Shown here: in pieces, positions 52,259-61,023 of the stretch
Numbering within the stretch: position 1 is the first letter of the stretch
Layout of the letters: each line of letters starts with the position of its first letter
Assembly (NCBI GenBank): GCA_016218805.1
Contig: JACRCW010000065.1
Span: 30,040 to 94,039, forward strand
Direction: 5' to 3'
Length of the DNA: 64,000 nt
DNA from: Deltaproteobacteria bacterium
GTDB lineage: Bacteria; Myxococcota; JACRCW01
The notes under the pieces: generated by a model
The model's database searches: none
What the model was told of the DNA's origin: nothing
What the model saw: the letters and a program-made list of their open reading frames with translations, nothing else
Program-made: the position numbers and the translations under genes

Positions 52259-52861
52259 TCAATCGCGCCCGCGCAGGTAGTCCCCGCCGCGGTCCACGCC
52301 GTCCAGCACCGTGAGCAGTTCCTTGAGGATCCACGCCGTCAGGCCCCAGATGGTGTGCCGGCCGCCTTCGAAGAACGGCACGCGCCGCGGGTTGCTCAGG
52401 TGGTCCTGCAACTCCTCCTCGTAGAAGCCGCCGGGGTGCTGCAGGGTGGCCAGCGGGACGGTGAACACGTCCGCGATTTCGTGCGGGCTGGGGCGCAGCT
52501 CCGGCAGCGCGGGCAGGTAGCCGACGACGGGGGTGACGCGCTGGCCGCTGATGGAGAAGGTGTCATCCGACAGGCCCAGCACGTCCACCGCGCCGGGCGG
52601 GATGCCCAGCTCCTCCTCGGTTTCGCGCAGGGCGGTCATGATGAGGTCCGTGTCCCCCTCATCCGTGCCGCCGCCGGGGAAGGCGACTTGGCCCTTGTGG
52701 GTGGGCACCGTGTCCGTGCGCAGCGTGAACAGGACCTCCAGGCCCGCCGGGGTGCTGACCAGGGGGACCAGCACGGCGGCGGTGCGGCGGGAGGGCCGCA
52801 GCTCGCGGCGCGGGCGGCTGGCGAGCAGGTGGGCAAGACGGTCGAGCGGTTCGGGGCGCAT
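52259..52861 (-). CDS. Nudix hydrolase, CoA pyrophosphatase (NudL/YeaB) type
   Basis: 200 residues. The Nudix segment reads FPGGGTDEGDTDLIMTALRE followed by TEEELGI, so REUXEEXGU is intact while the upstream Glu is replaced by Asp/Thr, as occurs in CoA pyrophosphatases. VLFTLRTDTVPTHKGQVAFPGG is the family's N-terminal signature (LLTRR-x-x-x-HxGQ). It probably cleaves CoA to phosphopantetheine and 3',5'-ADP. It is translationally coupled to the acetyltransferase upstream (overlap at 52861). Confidence 0.88.
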   Translation of the reverse strand: MRPEPLDRLAHLLASRPRRELRPSRRTAAVLVPLVSTPAGLEVLFTLRTDTVPTHKGQVAFPGGGTDEGDTDLIMTALRETEEELGIPPGAVDVLGLSDDTFSISGQRVTPVVGYLPALPELRPSPHEIADVFTVPLATLQHPGGFYEEELQDHLSNPRRVPFFEGGRHTIWGLTAWILKELLTVLDGVDRGGDYLRGRD

Positions 52862-53460
52862 CAGCGGCGGGGCGCCCCGTTGCGGCGCCAGCCCAGACGG
52901 GTGCGTTCGTGCTGGGAGCGGAGCAGCTTCATGCCCAGCACCTCATGGTAGCGGCCGTCACACCAGTGCCAGCCGTAGCGGCCCGTGAAGTGGAACCCCA
53001 GGCCCCGGTACATGCGGATGGCGGAGGTGTTGAAGTCAAACACCCCCAGCCGCACGGACTCCAGCCGCAGCGGGCCGTAGCACTGCTCCAGCAGCAGCAG
53101 CATGGCCTGCCGGCCGATGCCCTGGCCGCGCAGGCGGGGTTCGCCCACCTCAATGAAGCACTCCGCCTCCGGGCGGCCGGTGTCATAGTCCTTGAGCCCG
53201 ACGTTCCCGACGTGGGAGCCGTCGCGCAGGATGGCATAGGAGACGCGGCGGGAGTCATGCAGCAGTTGTTCAATGTAGCGCTCAGTGGCGTCCGGTCCAG
53301 CCACGCCGCCCACCGCGTACTCCGGGCCGGGCACCAGCACCGTGAAGCGGACCAGCTCCGGGTCCCCCATCCAGCGGCGGATGTTGTCCGTGTCGCCGGC
53401 GGCCAGGGGCCTCAGCGAGATCAACGGCGCCCGATTCCTCTCCACGGTCTGGGACGTCAT
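52861..53460 (-). CDS. GNAT-family acetyltransferase (RimJ/RimL-like)
   Basis: 199 residues. LRPLAAGDTDNIRRWMGDPELVR begins the domain. The acetyl-CoA loop is GEPRLRGQGIGRQAMLLLLE, and the later RLGVFDFNTSAIRMYRGLGF is the usual beta6-alpha4 end. The target is probably an amine (protein N-terminus or small molecule). It lies upstream of the Nudix gene with a 1-bp overlap. Confidence 0.9.
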   Translation of the reverse strand: MTSQTVERNRAPLISLRPLAAGDTDNIRRWMGDPELVRFTVLVPGPEYAVGGVAGPDATERYIEQLLHDSRRVSYAILRDGSHVGNVGLKDYDTGRPEAECFIEVGEPRLRGQGIGRQAMLLLLEQCYGPLRLESVRLGVFDFNTSAIRMYRGLGFHFTGRYGWHWCDGRYHEVLGMKLLRSQHERTRLGWRRNGAPRR

Positions 53461-53503
53461 GGAAGTGGTCCGAGGCTAATACACGCCCGCGTGGGCCGCA
53501 CCG

Positions 53504-54007
53504 TCAGCTGACCAGACCGATGACGTGGGGGAGCACCGGCAGCAGGATCCGCTCCACGCCCAGGCGGCAGGCGGCGGTGGAGCCCGGCAGCGCGGCGATG
53601 AACGCGTTGCCGCGCACGCCGGCCACCGCGCGGGACAGGATGCAGGAAGCGCCGATCTCATCAAACGACAGGGCGCGGAACAGCTCCCCGAAGCCGGGGA
53701 GCGGCTTCTCCAGCAGCGGGATGAGCGCCTCCGGGGTGACGTCCCGCGGGGTGATGCCGGTGCCGCCGTTGAGGATGACGGCGCGCGCGCCGGCTTGCAG
53801 TGCCTCCAGCACGGCCACGCGGATGAGGTTGGCCTGGTCCCGGACAATGACGGGGCCGGTGACGGTGTGGCCGGCCGCGGCCAGGCGCTCCACCAGCAGG
53901 GCGCCGCTGCGGTCATCCGCGGCGGTGCGCGTGTCACTGACGGTGATGACGTGGCAGCGGATGGGGCCGGGGGCATCAGAGCGCTTGTGCGCGGGGTCGG
54001 CGGTCAT
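53504..54007 (-). CDS. moaB: Molybdenum cofactor biosynthesis protein MoaB/Mog-type
   Basis: 167 residues from ATG 54005-54007. The MoCF-binding fold is clear: VITVSDTRTAADDRSGALLVERL, VIVRDQANL, and the substrate-site motif ILNGGTGITPRDVTPEAL, then PGFGELFRALSFDEIG and LPGSTAACRLGV. It acts in adenylylation of molybdopterin (Mog/MoaB activity). It is coupled by ATGA overlap to an isochorismatase-fold gene. No other mo- genes are in the window. Confidence 0.92.
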   Translation of the reverse strand: MTADPAHKRSDAPGPIRCHVITVSDTRTAADDRSGALLVERLAAAGHTVTGPVIVRDQANLIRVAVLEALQAGARAVILNGGTGITPRDVTPEALIPLLEKPLPGFGELFRALSFDEIGASCILSRAVAGVRGNAFIAALPGSTAACRLGVERILLPVLPHVIGLVS

Positions 54008-54555
54008 GCGGCCGTCTCCTGGAGGAGGCGGTGCAGCTCCTCGGCGTGGGTGGGGAGGAGCCACTCGTGCAGGAGGGTCTCCGTGGTGGTGACGGCCACG
54101 CCGGCCTGGCGGCACAGGTGCAAGGCCGCGTCATGGTCAGCCGGGCGGCGGGATGCGCAGGCGTCATGCGGGACCAGCGTGATGAACCCGTCCTGGTGGA
54201 TTTCCCGCGCTGCCAGGAACACCCCCACGTGGGACTCCGCGCCGGCAACCACCACGCGCCGGCGGCGGCTGGCCTCCAGGTGGGCAAGCACGCCGTGGCT
54301 GACGCCTGGCCCGTCGTTCGCGTCCGAGAAGGTGGCGGCCGCGGCGCGGCAGGCGTCATCCAAGGTGCGCGGGAGGACTCCCAGGGCGGCTGCGTGGACC
54401 ACGGCGACGGGTACGCCCGCGCGTGTGGCGGCCAGCACCAGCTGGCGCGCGCGCTGGGTGACCTGGGTGCCGGCGCTGCCCAGGCGGGCCAGCAGGCGGT
54501 CCTGGAGCCCCAGCAGCAGCAGCAGCGTGTCCCGGGGGTCGGCGGCGCAGTCCAC
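54004..54555 (-). CDS. Isochorismatase-fold protein without the catalytic cysteine
   Basis: 183 residues. The fold is recognised from LLLLLGLQDRLLARL (the Asp of the catalytic triad), RARQLVLAATRAGVPVAVVH (where a Lys is usual after the third strand) and VVVAGAESHVGVFLAAREI. The latter normally contains Cys where this protein has Gly (SHVGV versus xHVCV). With the nucleophile missing, cysteine-hydrolase activity is unlikely. YcaC-like subgroup by motif. Coupled to moaB. Confidence 0.82.
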   Translation of the reverse strand: MDCAADPRDTLLLLLGLQDRLLARLGSAGTQVTQRARQLVLAATRAGVPVAVVHAAALGVLPRTLDDACRAAAATFSDANDGPGVSHGVLAHLEASRRRRVVVAGAESHVGVFLAAREIHQDGFITLVPHDACASRRPADHDAALHLCRQAGVAVTTTETLLHEWLLPTHAEELHRLLQETAA

Positions 54556-54577
54556 GACGCAGGGCGCCCCGGCGGGC

Positions 54578-55678
54578 TCAGCCGATCACGTGGGTGTTCG
54601 GGTCAATCTTGGGGTCCGGGCCGCCGCCTTCAAACGTCACTTTGACGTCCGGGGCGATCTTGAAGCCCCACGCCTTGAGCAGCGGCACCGGGTCCAAGAA
54701 CTTGGCGTCCCCGTCCTGCGCCAGCTTCTGGATGCGGCCGGAGATGCCAATGGAGGTGACCACGCCGCCGCGGACTTCAATGTGCCCGTTGGCCAGCATG
54801 CGCTGGCCGCGCGCCAGGGAGGGGTTGGTGAGGATGAGGCCGGGTTCGCCGGGGTTGCGGCGGGCGGCGGGCAGGCAGTGCAGCGAACCATCCGCGAGGA
54901 TGGCGTAGTTGTTGGCCCACTTCTGGTTGTTGGTGCCGCGCGCGTACTGGTCGGGGTGCGTGGCCTCGTCATAGTGGGCCATGATGTCTCCGGTGCCCTT
55001 GCCGGTGACCTTCTCGTATTCAGCGACTTGGAAGGTATGCGTCTCACCGGTGCGCATGTCCCGCTGGGTCTCGCTCTTGTAGCCCTTGATGCGGGTGTAC
55101 GTGGTGGACTTCTCCATGTCGTCCTGGAGCTTCTGCGGCGTGACCTCCGTGTAGTCAAACGCCATGTTGCCGCCCGGGGCGATCTCCTGCGGGTACGGCG
55201 TCCACTTGCCGGTGATCGTGAAGCCCTCGCCGTGGTCGTCCTTGGCGGGGTTGCCCAGCTCCGCCACGTCATAGGCCACCGCGCCGGCGGCCAGTGCCGT
55301 GTTGATGAGCTTCTTGACGTCGTCCGGGATGGGCGTGCCGCCCAGCGTCCGGGTGGCCTTGGTGGGGTCCAGGCGCGCCTGCTCCTGCGCGGCCAGCGCG
55401 GGCTGGCGGCGGGCCACCATGGCGTTCTGCTGCTCAGCCTGGCGGCGCAGCGAGGCGATGTCCCGCAGGTTGGTGGCGAGGAATTGCCTGGCCTCGGCGG
55501 TGACGGTGAAGCCGCTGCCTTGGGAGGCGGCCTTGAGGTCCTTCTCTTCGCGCGCGCTGACGGTGGAGCCCGCCGCGCCCAGGAGCTTCTCCGCGTCCGT
55601 CTTGTCCAGCGTGCCGTCCTGCGTGACTGACCGCAGGGTGTTCTGGATGTTGCCGCCGCCCGACCGCCCGACCGACAT
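54578..55678 (-). CDS. Hypothetical protein
   Basis: 366 residues from ATG 55676-55678. N-terminus Gly/Asn-rich with an EF-hand-like helical segment (NIQNTLRSVTQDGTLDKTDAEKLLG). A middle helical region (ASLRRQAEQQNAMVARRQPAL) is followed by a beta-rich domain (GFTITGKWTPYPQEIAPGGN, then TGETHTFQVAEYEKVTGKG) with several Tyr and His. No signal peptide. The short 'T-x-D-G-T-L-D-K-x-D' loop suggests one Ca2+ site. Not recognised. Confidence 0.7.
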   Translation of the reverse strand: MSVGRSGGGNIQNTLRSVTQDGTLDKTDAEKLLGAAGSTVSAREEKDLKAASQGSGFTVTAEARQFLATNLRDIASLRRQAEQQNAMVARRQPALAAQEQARLDPTKATRTLGGTPIPDDVKKLINTALAAGAVAYDVAELGNPAKDDHGEGFTITGKWTPYPQEIAPGGNMAFDYTEVTPQKLQDDMEKSTTYTRIKGYKSETQRDMRTGETHTFQVAEYEKVTGKGTGDIMAHYDEATHPDQYARGTNNQKWANNYAILADGSLHCLPAARRNPGEPGLILTNPSLARGQRMLANGHIEVRGGVVTSIGISGRIQKLAQDGDAKFLDPVPLLKAWGFKIAPDVKVTFEGGGPDPKIDPNTHVIG

Positions 55679-55796
55679 TGTCCGCCTCCCGGGTTGAAAA
55701 CCGTGACGGCGTAGCAGGCCACGCAGCGGTTGTCACCGACGAAGGCGGCGGCGGCGGCGGGTGTGGCGCGCCGGGACGCCTGTTATCCCGCCCGCC

Positions 55797-56702
55797 ATGC
55801 GACCCGTGCTTCTCCTGGCCCTGCTGTCCGCGCTGGCCTGCGCCACCCCCCGTGCCGATGGGCCGGCGCCGCCCGCCCGGCTGCAGCTCGCCACGGCACG
55901 AGCCAAGCTGGCGCGCCTGTCCAGCCACCGCGCGCAGCTGTGGGTGGTGGTCCACGTGCGCGCGCACAAGACGCTGCGCGCCGACGGTACGGTGGATGAA
56001 CCGCGGCTCATTGAGACGGCGGTCCGCAACGCGCGCGCGGTGGTGGAGGGCGGCGGTGACATGGTCATCCTCATCAACAGCCGCTGTGAGATGCCATTGT
56101 ACGAGCGCGTGCTTGCCGCGGTGCGCGCAGCGTTCCCGCAGTTTCCACTTGGAATCAGTGCGCTCAGCTACGGGCCGCAGAACCTCACGGAGGGATTCCG
56201 CCTGGCGGAGGGCTTCCACGCGGACCTGGTGTGGACGGAGGTGGTGCCGGGGCAGGGCTTTGAATGGGAGGATGACGATGGGAGCTACAAGCCGGGTGCG
56301 GTGACACCCGTGGAACTGGCGCTGGGCACGCAGGCGCGGGTGCGCCCGGCGGCGCTGCACGTGAGCGGCGTGCACATGAAGTACACGCGCCCGACGGACG
56401 GGCGCAGCTTTGACACGGCGCTGCGGGACGCACTGGGCACCGTGGACGGGATCAACATCACGGGGGCGGCCACCGGGGTGCTGGCGGACGTGGAGCGGGT
56501 GCGGCGCGCGCGGGAGCTGGCCGGCGCATGGCCCATGGGGCTGGCCAGCGGCGTGAGCACGGAGAACATCGCGTCGGTGCTGCCGTACATCGACTACGCG
56601 ATCGTGGGGACATCGCTGAAGGAGCCGGGTGACCCGCTGCTCACGTCCGCCGAGCGCGTGCGCGCGCTGCGTGCGGCGATGAACGCACGCGACGCGCAGT
56701 GA
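55797..56702 (+). CDS. BtpA-family TIM-barrel lipoprotein
   Basis: 301 residues from ATG 55797. Lipobox LSALAC suggests export and lipidation, unusual for the family. The barrel carries BtpA/SgcQ hallmarks: GGDMVILINSRCEMPLYE, the GINITGAATG phosphate-binding loop, MGLASGVSTENI and YAIVGTSLKEPGD. BtpA proteins are linked to photosystem assembly in cyanobacteria and to sugar metabolism elsewhere; function here unknown. Divergent from the gene at 55678. Confidence 0.8.
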   Translation: MRPVLLLALLSALACATPRADGPAPPARLQLATARAKLARLSSHRAQLWVVVHVRAHKTLRADGTVDEPRLIETAVRNARAVVEGGGDMVILINSRCEMPLYERVLAAVRAAFPQFPLGISALSYGPQNLTEGFRLAEGFHADLVWTEVVPGQGFEWEDDDGSYKPGAVTPVELALGTQARVRPAALHVSGVHMKYTRPTDGRSFDTALRDALGTVDGINITGAATGVLADVERVRRARELAGAWPMGLASGVSTENIASVLPYIDYAIVGTSLKEPGDPLLTSAERVRALRAAMNARDAQ

Positions 56703-56720
56703 GACGGGCGCCCGCCCTGG

Positions 56721-57950
56721 TCAGGTGCGCAGTTCCCGCGGTGCCCGCTTGCGCGGCGGCCGCGGCAGCGCGCTACCCGGGGCGGCCAGCGCATGCGCCA
56801 TGGCGGTGAGCAGGTGCAGGCGCGCTTCGCCGCGGCCGCGGGTGACCGGGGGGACGGGCGGCAACCCCAACGGCGCGGCCACCGTCTCCGGTGGGCCCAC
56901 CTTCTTCTGCAGCCGCTCCGCTGCGTGCCGGTGCAGGTCCACAACGTCAACCGGGACCGGCGCGCCGAGCGTCCGCAGCAGGTTGGGCGTGAAGGTCCCC
57001 CACGCGGCCCAACGGTCCAAGGGCCGGACAAACGCGTGCCACGCCGCCAGGAACTCCGCGGGGGAGCGCCGGCCGCGCAGCACGCTTTCATCCACGCGCA
57101 GCTGCTCCAGCGCACCGGGGGCCAGCGGCACGCCCGCGTCCACCCACGCGTGGAAGCGTTCGCCCGTTCCCGGGCGCCACGCCTCCCACTGCAGGAGCGC
57201 AGCATGGTGCGGGCCGGCGGACGGGCGCGTGGAGTAGCCGTTGCCCTCCCCGTGGACGACCAGCAGGTGCGGCAGCGCGGCGGCCAGCTCGGGGACGGCG
57301 GGGCGCAGGCGCGGCACCCGCGGCGTGGTCCGCCCCAGGTGACGGGGATGCGGGGAGCGCGCGTGCTCCAGCTGTTTCTCCACCATGGCATCAAACGGGC
57401 GCAGCAGCGCCGGCCAGTCCTGGCCATCCCGCTCCACCACGGCGAGCAGCGCCGCGACCGCCTCAATGGTGGACAGGCAGTGCGCCGCGGGCTCCCGGCG
57501 GATGCGGTAGCGGCCGGGCTCCGCGGGGTCCAGCCGGTAGGCGGGCAGCGCGTGCAGCGCCGGGTTCATCCGCCACAGCTTGCGCGCCTGCCACCACGTC
57601 CCGTCCAGAATCACGATGTTCAGGTCCTCTTCCACCGCGGAGAGCTCGCGCGCGTCACGCGCGTCACGGCCGGGGTAGAGCACCACCGTGCGGCGCCCCG
57701 GCTGCGCCAGGAACTCACGCACCACCGGGTCCGCGGCAAACTCCACGTCGGCACGGAGCAGGGAACCCTGCAGCGCCAGGTGCGCCATCCGCGCGGTGCC
57801 AATGGGATTGCGCGCCTCGCGCGGGTGCTGGAGGAACAGCAGGCGTGACCGCGTCCGCAGCGGGGGAATAACGCTGCACACGCACGCGCTGGCGGCGCGG
57901 CGGCAGCGCAGGCACAGCGCGCGGTAGGTGGGCGGGTGCGGGGCCAACAT
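56721..57950 (-). CDS. DTW-domain protein, tRNA-uridine aminocarboxypropyltransferase-like, with C-terminal extension
   Basis: 409 residues from ATG 57948-57950. An N-terminal Cys cluster (CLRCRR, CVCSV) precedes LLFLQHPREARNPIGTARM and VVLYPGRDARD; the DTW motif proper is ILDGTWWQARKL, and CLSTIEAVAAL closes the domain at about 195. Proteins of this family (TapT) transfer an aminocarboxypropyl group from SAM to uridine in the tRNA variable or D loop. An extra 200-residue C-terminal region (PHLLVVHGEGNGYSTRPSAG ...) has its own alpha/beta pattern and is not recognised. Confidence 0.85.
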   Translation of the reverse strand: MLAPHPPTYRALCLRCRRAASACVCSVIPPLRTRSRLLFLQHPREARNPIGTARMAHLALQGSLLRADVEFAADPVVREFLAQPGRRTVVLYPGRDARDARELSAVEEDLNIVILDGTWWQARKLWRMNPALHALPAYRLDPAEPGRYRIRREPAAHCLSTIEAVAALLAVVERDGQDWPALLRPFDAMVEKQLEHARSPHPRHLGRTTPRVPRLRPAVPELAAALPHLLVVHGEGNGYSTRPSAGPHHAALLQWEAWRPGTGERFHAWVDAGVPLAPGALEQLRVDESVLRGRRSPAEFLAAWHAFVRPLDRWAAWGTFTPNLLRTLGAPVPVDVVDLHRHAAERLQKKVGPPETVAAPLGLPPVPPVTRGRGEARLHLLTAMAHALAAPGSALPRPPRKRAPRELRT

Positions 57951-58033
57951 GCTGCGGGGTGGTGTGCGGCAGCGTTGGCCATGGGTCAAGCCCGCCCGCG
58001 AGGGGTTGCATCCGCGTGCGGGCGTTTGGTCCA

Positions 58034-58681
58034 ATGCGTCCCATGCGCACGCTCGCCGCCCTGCTCGTCGTGATCGCCGCTGCATCCGCCACTGCACAAC
58101 CGCTGGAGCGCCGCCAGCCGCCCACCCAGGTGCGGGACATCTTCCCCGCGCCGGAGACCGCGCCGGAGATCCGCACCGCCATGAAAGCCGCCATGGAGGT
58201 GAAAGGCTGGGGCGCCCTGCCGACGACGCCAGCGGACCTGATGAAGGAACTGGGCGTCAAGCTGGAACTCTGCCGCCACGTCACGGAGTTCAGCCGCGGC
58301 AACTACGCGTACACGGTGACCTGCTTCCAGACGGGCGCCGCGGACGGGAACATGTACGTGGGCGAGGACGACGACTACCGGCAGTACTTTGACAAGAAGT
58401 GGAACGGGAAGCGCGCCGCCCTGCGCGCGCTGGCCACCTCAGGGAGTTCGGTTGTGGTGGAGCAGTTCCACACCGCGCTGGTGAAGGACGACGAGGCGTA
58501 CATCTGGTTCCTCTACTACACCAAGGACGGCTGCAAGCACCCGCGGTACTGGCGCCTGGTGCGCGTCACCAAGAAGGGTGACCTCACCTGGGTGGGTGAC
58601 GACATGCAGGAGGCCGGCGGCGAGCCCGCCGACGTCAAGGGGAAGTGCATCAACGTGGAGAAGAAGGGCCGCAGGCTGTGA
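58034..58681 (+). CDS. Hypothetical exported protein
   Basis: 215 residues from ATG 58034; ATG 58043 is an alternative. Signal MRTLAALLVVIAAASATAQP. The mature part has scattered cysteines (LELCRHV, TVTCFQTG, KDGCKHP, KGKCINV) that could form two disulfides, and an alpha/beta pattern with aromatic strands (YTVTCFQ, AYIWFLYYT). No family recognised. It is divergent from the DTW gene, 83 bp away. Confidence 0.65.
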   Translation: MRPMRTLAALLVVIAAASATAQPLERRQPPTQVRDIFPAPETAPEIRTAMKAAMEVKGWGALPTTPADLMKELGVKLELCRHVTEFSRGNYAYTVTCFQTGAADGNMYVGEDDDYRQYFDKKWNGKRAALRALATSGSSVVVEQFHTALVKDDEAYIWFLYYTKDGCKHPRYWRLVRVTKKGDLTWVGDDMQEAGGEPADVKGKCINVEKKGRRL

Positions 58682-58702
58682 TGCAACTGCCCCGCGCGTG
58701 AA

Positions 58703-59434
58703 TCAGCGGTGCCGGCGGTGCGTGGGCAGGGACAGCGCGGGCAGGGCCGCGGCGAGCACCGCCACCACCCCCGCGGCGATGTACAGCGCCAACGCCTGCC
58801 AGCGGTAACGGCCCACCAGTTCATTCTCCGGCAGGTCCGACACGATGAACAGGTCCGTTCCCTTTTCCATCTTCAGCCCGCTGGCGCGCGTGCCCTGCAC
58901 CGTCCCCAGCGCGTACAGCGCGTCCCCCTCCTCCAGCACGGTCTCCGTGTAACGCATGTGCTTGTTGAAGATGAGCCCCTGGGTGGAACGCCCGTAGCGC
59001 TCCAGCATGGTCTGCTCCAGCTCCGGCGGCGCGTCCTGGAACAGCCCGGTGCGCATGCGCGAATCCGGCCGCAGCACCAGCTCCGCCTCCTTGAGCTTCA
59101 CGCGGACCTCCGCCGTACCGTCGGAGAGCACGCACGGGACTTGTCCGCGATCCTTGACCACCGTGCGCCACCGCGACTTGTTCCCGTGGTGCCGGTGCTC
59201 CTCCACCTTGAACTCGTAATACACGCACCGCGTACCGGACAGCGGGCTCACCAGCATCTGCGTGCCCTCGGCGGCGGCCACGCGGCCCTTCACCTCGCGG
59301 AAGCCCGGGCGCAGCTCGCTGAGGGACGTGGTGGGCGTGGCCAGGATGCGCCGCAGCCGCGCGCCGCGCGTGAACCCCACCGCGGCAAGCCCCCCGGCCA
59401 CGGCCAGGCCTACCAGCGTGAACAGTGCCTGCAC
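58703..59434 (-). CDS. GIDE-domain membrane protein
   Basis: 243 residues from GTG 59432-59434 (GGGAGG upstream). It has an N-terminal helix (LFTLVGLAVAGGLAAVGF), a domain of about 40-210 with GRVAAAEGTQMLVSPLSGTRCVYYEF and LSDGTAEVRVKLKEAELVL, then a C-terminal helix (ALALYIAAGVVAVLAAALPAL). The architecture TM-domain-TM and motifs are those of the GIDE domain known from the mitochondrial E3 ligase MULAN, but without a RING finger, as in other bacterial homologues. Function unknown. Confidence 0.82.
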   Translation of the reverse strand: MQALFTLVGLAVAGGLAAVGFTRGARLRRILATPTTSLSELRPGFREVKGRVAAAEGTQMLVSPLSGTRCVYYEFKVEEHRHHGNKSRWRTVVKDRGQVPCVLSDGTAEVRVKLKEAELVLRPDSRMRTGLFQDAPPELEQTMLERYGRSTQGLIFNKHMRYTETVLEEGDALYALGTVQGTRASGLKMEKGTDLFIVSDLPENELVGRYRWQALALYIAAGVVAVLAAALPALSLPTHRRHR

Positions 59435-59450
59435 GGCGGGCCTCCCGGGG

Positions 59451-60197
59451 TCAGGCGGGGCGTTCGGGGATGGTGACGTTCAGCTCAGACGGGCCGGGCG
59501 TGATGATGGTGGCCTCCTCCTCCCGGGTGGAAGGCCGCGGCCAGATGAACGCGAACTCCGGCGCCCGCCGCCCCCACACCTCCAGCGCCCGGGTGAGGTC
59601 CGCGCCGTCCTTCACGCGGAACGCGTCCCGGTCCCCTTCCACGCGGGCCAGCGTCACGCCCGCTTCCAGCGCCGCGGCCGCCAGCCCGGCGGTGCCGGCG
59701 CGCTCCACCACCTTCTGCAGCGACGTGCGGGTGAACGCCATGGGCGGCTGCGCCAGGCACAGCGGGCCGGCCTGGGGCGTGCGCAGCTCCTCACCATCCA
59801 CAAAGATCTCGCCGCGCAGCGGGAGCACCGGGCAGGCCGCGCCGGACACGCGCGCGGCGTTGAGCACGCGCAGCACCATGGCGGTGGGGCACAGCGCCAC
59901 CAGCGCGTCATGCACCAGCACCGCGTCCACGTCCGCCGGCAGGCGCGCCAACGCCGCCGCCAGCGCCTCGGCCGCGTGGAGCGAGCTGGGCAGCACGTCG
60001 ATCAACTCGCTGAGCCCGAAGCGGTCCGCTTCCTTGCGCAGCAGTTCATGCACGGGGAGCGGGGCCACCATCACGGCGTGGACTTCCTGGCGCGGCAGCA
60101 GCGTGGCGGCCAGCGCGCGGATGCCCACCGGGGCACCCAGCATGGGGCGCGCGACCGCGTCCGCGTCATCCGCCAACAGGATGGAACCGACCGCCAT
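59451..60197 (-). CDS. IspD-like cytidylyltransferase, degenerate
   Basis: 248 residues. The core resembles IspD (2-C-methyl-D-erythritol 4-phosphate cytidylyltransferase): VDAVLVHDALVALCP (VHDA), QPPMAFTRTSL (QTPxxF) and GDRDAFRVKDGADLTRALE (KVT-x-x-D-L). But the nucleotide-binding start AAGxGxRxG...PKQ is replaced by LLADDADAVARPMLGAPVGI, so catalysis is doubtful. It could be a paralogue with another role, or a regulatory relic. Not placed near other isoprenoid-pathway genes. Confidence 0.7.
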   Translation of the reverse strand: MAVGSILLADDADAVARPMLGAPVGIRALAATLLPRQEVHAVMVAPLPVHELLRKEADRFGLSELIDVLPSSLHAAEALAAALARLPADVDAVLVHDALVALCPTAMVLRVLNAARVSGAACPVLPLRGEIFVDGEELRTPQAGPLCLAQPPMAFTRTSLQKVVERAGTAGLAAAALEAGVTLARVEGDRDAFRVKDGADLTRALEVWGRRAPEFAFIWPRPSTREEEATIITPGPSELNVTIPERPA

Positions 60198-60280
60198 GGC
60201 GCACCTCCCCCGGGAAAGGCCGGGACGGGGGGGACTGTAGCCACGAGGCTCGGGGAGGGGGCAAGACGCCCCCGGGTGGT

Positions 60281-60739
60281 TCAGCCGCCGTGCCGCTGCT
60301 TCTGGTAGCAGTCCCGGCAGTAGACGGGCCGGTTGGGCGCCGGCTCAAACGGCACGCTGGTCTGCATGCCGCACGAGCTGCAGGTCACCTCCACCCGCAC
60401 CCGGTCACCGCCGCCGCCGCCGCCGCCGCGCCCGCCGCCACCACCGCCGCCACCGCCACCGTCACGCGGGCGGAAGACGCGGGCCGGCTTCTCAGCGACC
60501 TCCACGGACTGGTTGCGGTACCGCCCGCCACCTCCGCCGCCACCACCGCCTCCTCCTCCTCCACCCATGCCGCCCATGTCGCCGCCGGCCTTCTTCTTTT
60601 CCCGGCAGGTCTTGCAGCGCTTGGGCGGCGCCAGGAACCCCTTCTGGGCAAAGAACGCCTGCTCGCCGGCGCTGAACACAAACTCAACGCCGCAATCCCG
60701 GCACTGAACAACTTGATCCTCGTACTGGCCTTCGTCCAT
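60281..60739 (-). CDS. Zinc-ribbon protein with polyglycine linkers
   Basis: 152 residues. Two CxxC...CxxC clusters: CRDC (13-16) with CKTC (42-45) around a GFLAPPKRC core, and CSSC with CRDC in the last 40 residues (PFEPAPNRPVYCRDC). They flank glycine runs of 14 and about 10 residues. This is like the CxxC/zf-trcl zinc-ribbon proteins (YgiT/small domain) common in Myxococcota. May bind nucleic acid or protein. GAGGAG precedes ATG 60737-60739. Confidence 0.82.
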   Translation of the reverse strand: MDEGQYEDQVVQCRDCGVEFVFSAGEQAFFAQKGFLAPPKRCKTCREKKKAGGDMGGMGGGGGGGGGGGGGGRYRNQSVEVAEKPARVFRPRDGGGGGGGGGGRGGGGGGGDRVRVEVTCSSCGMQTSVPFEPAPNRPVYCRDCYQKQRHGG

Positions 60740-61023
60740 GGGGCTCCTCGATGGATGCGGGCCGGGGGCTATCCCCCCGTCCCCTGCTGGATGCCGTCCG
60801 CGGGGACGTCACCCCCGTGGGCGGATGACCCGCCCAAGCGGGCCTGCAGGCCTGCCGGACGGGTCTTGGTGGTGGTGGAGTGGAAACGTGCCACGACAGT
60901 TCTTGCGGTTCTTCCTGCGCTTGGGTGATGCAGTCCCCTCGACGAACGGCCCTGGCACAACGTGATGGAACGAGGCTAGCGAACGCAAAACGGGGTGTCA
61001 AAGCGGGCCGCGCGCCGCGCGCG

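Noticed and set aside
60880..60920. Second type of sigma54-like site (GCCACGACAGTTCTTGCGG)
   Set aside because: The gap between the two conserved parts is 7 rather than 4 bases; sigma54 promoters have strict spacing, and no plus-strand gene follows.
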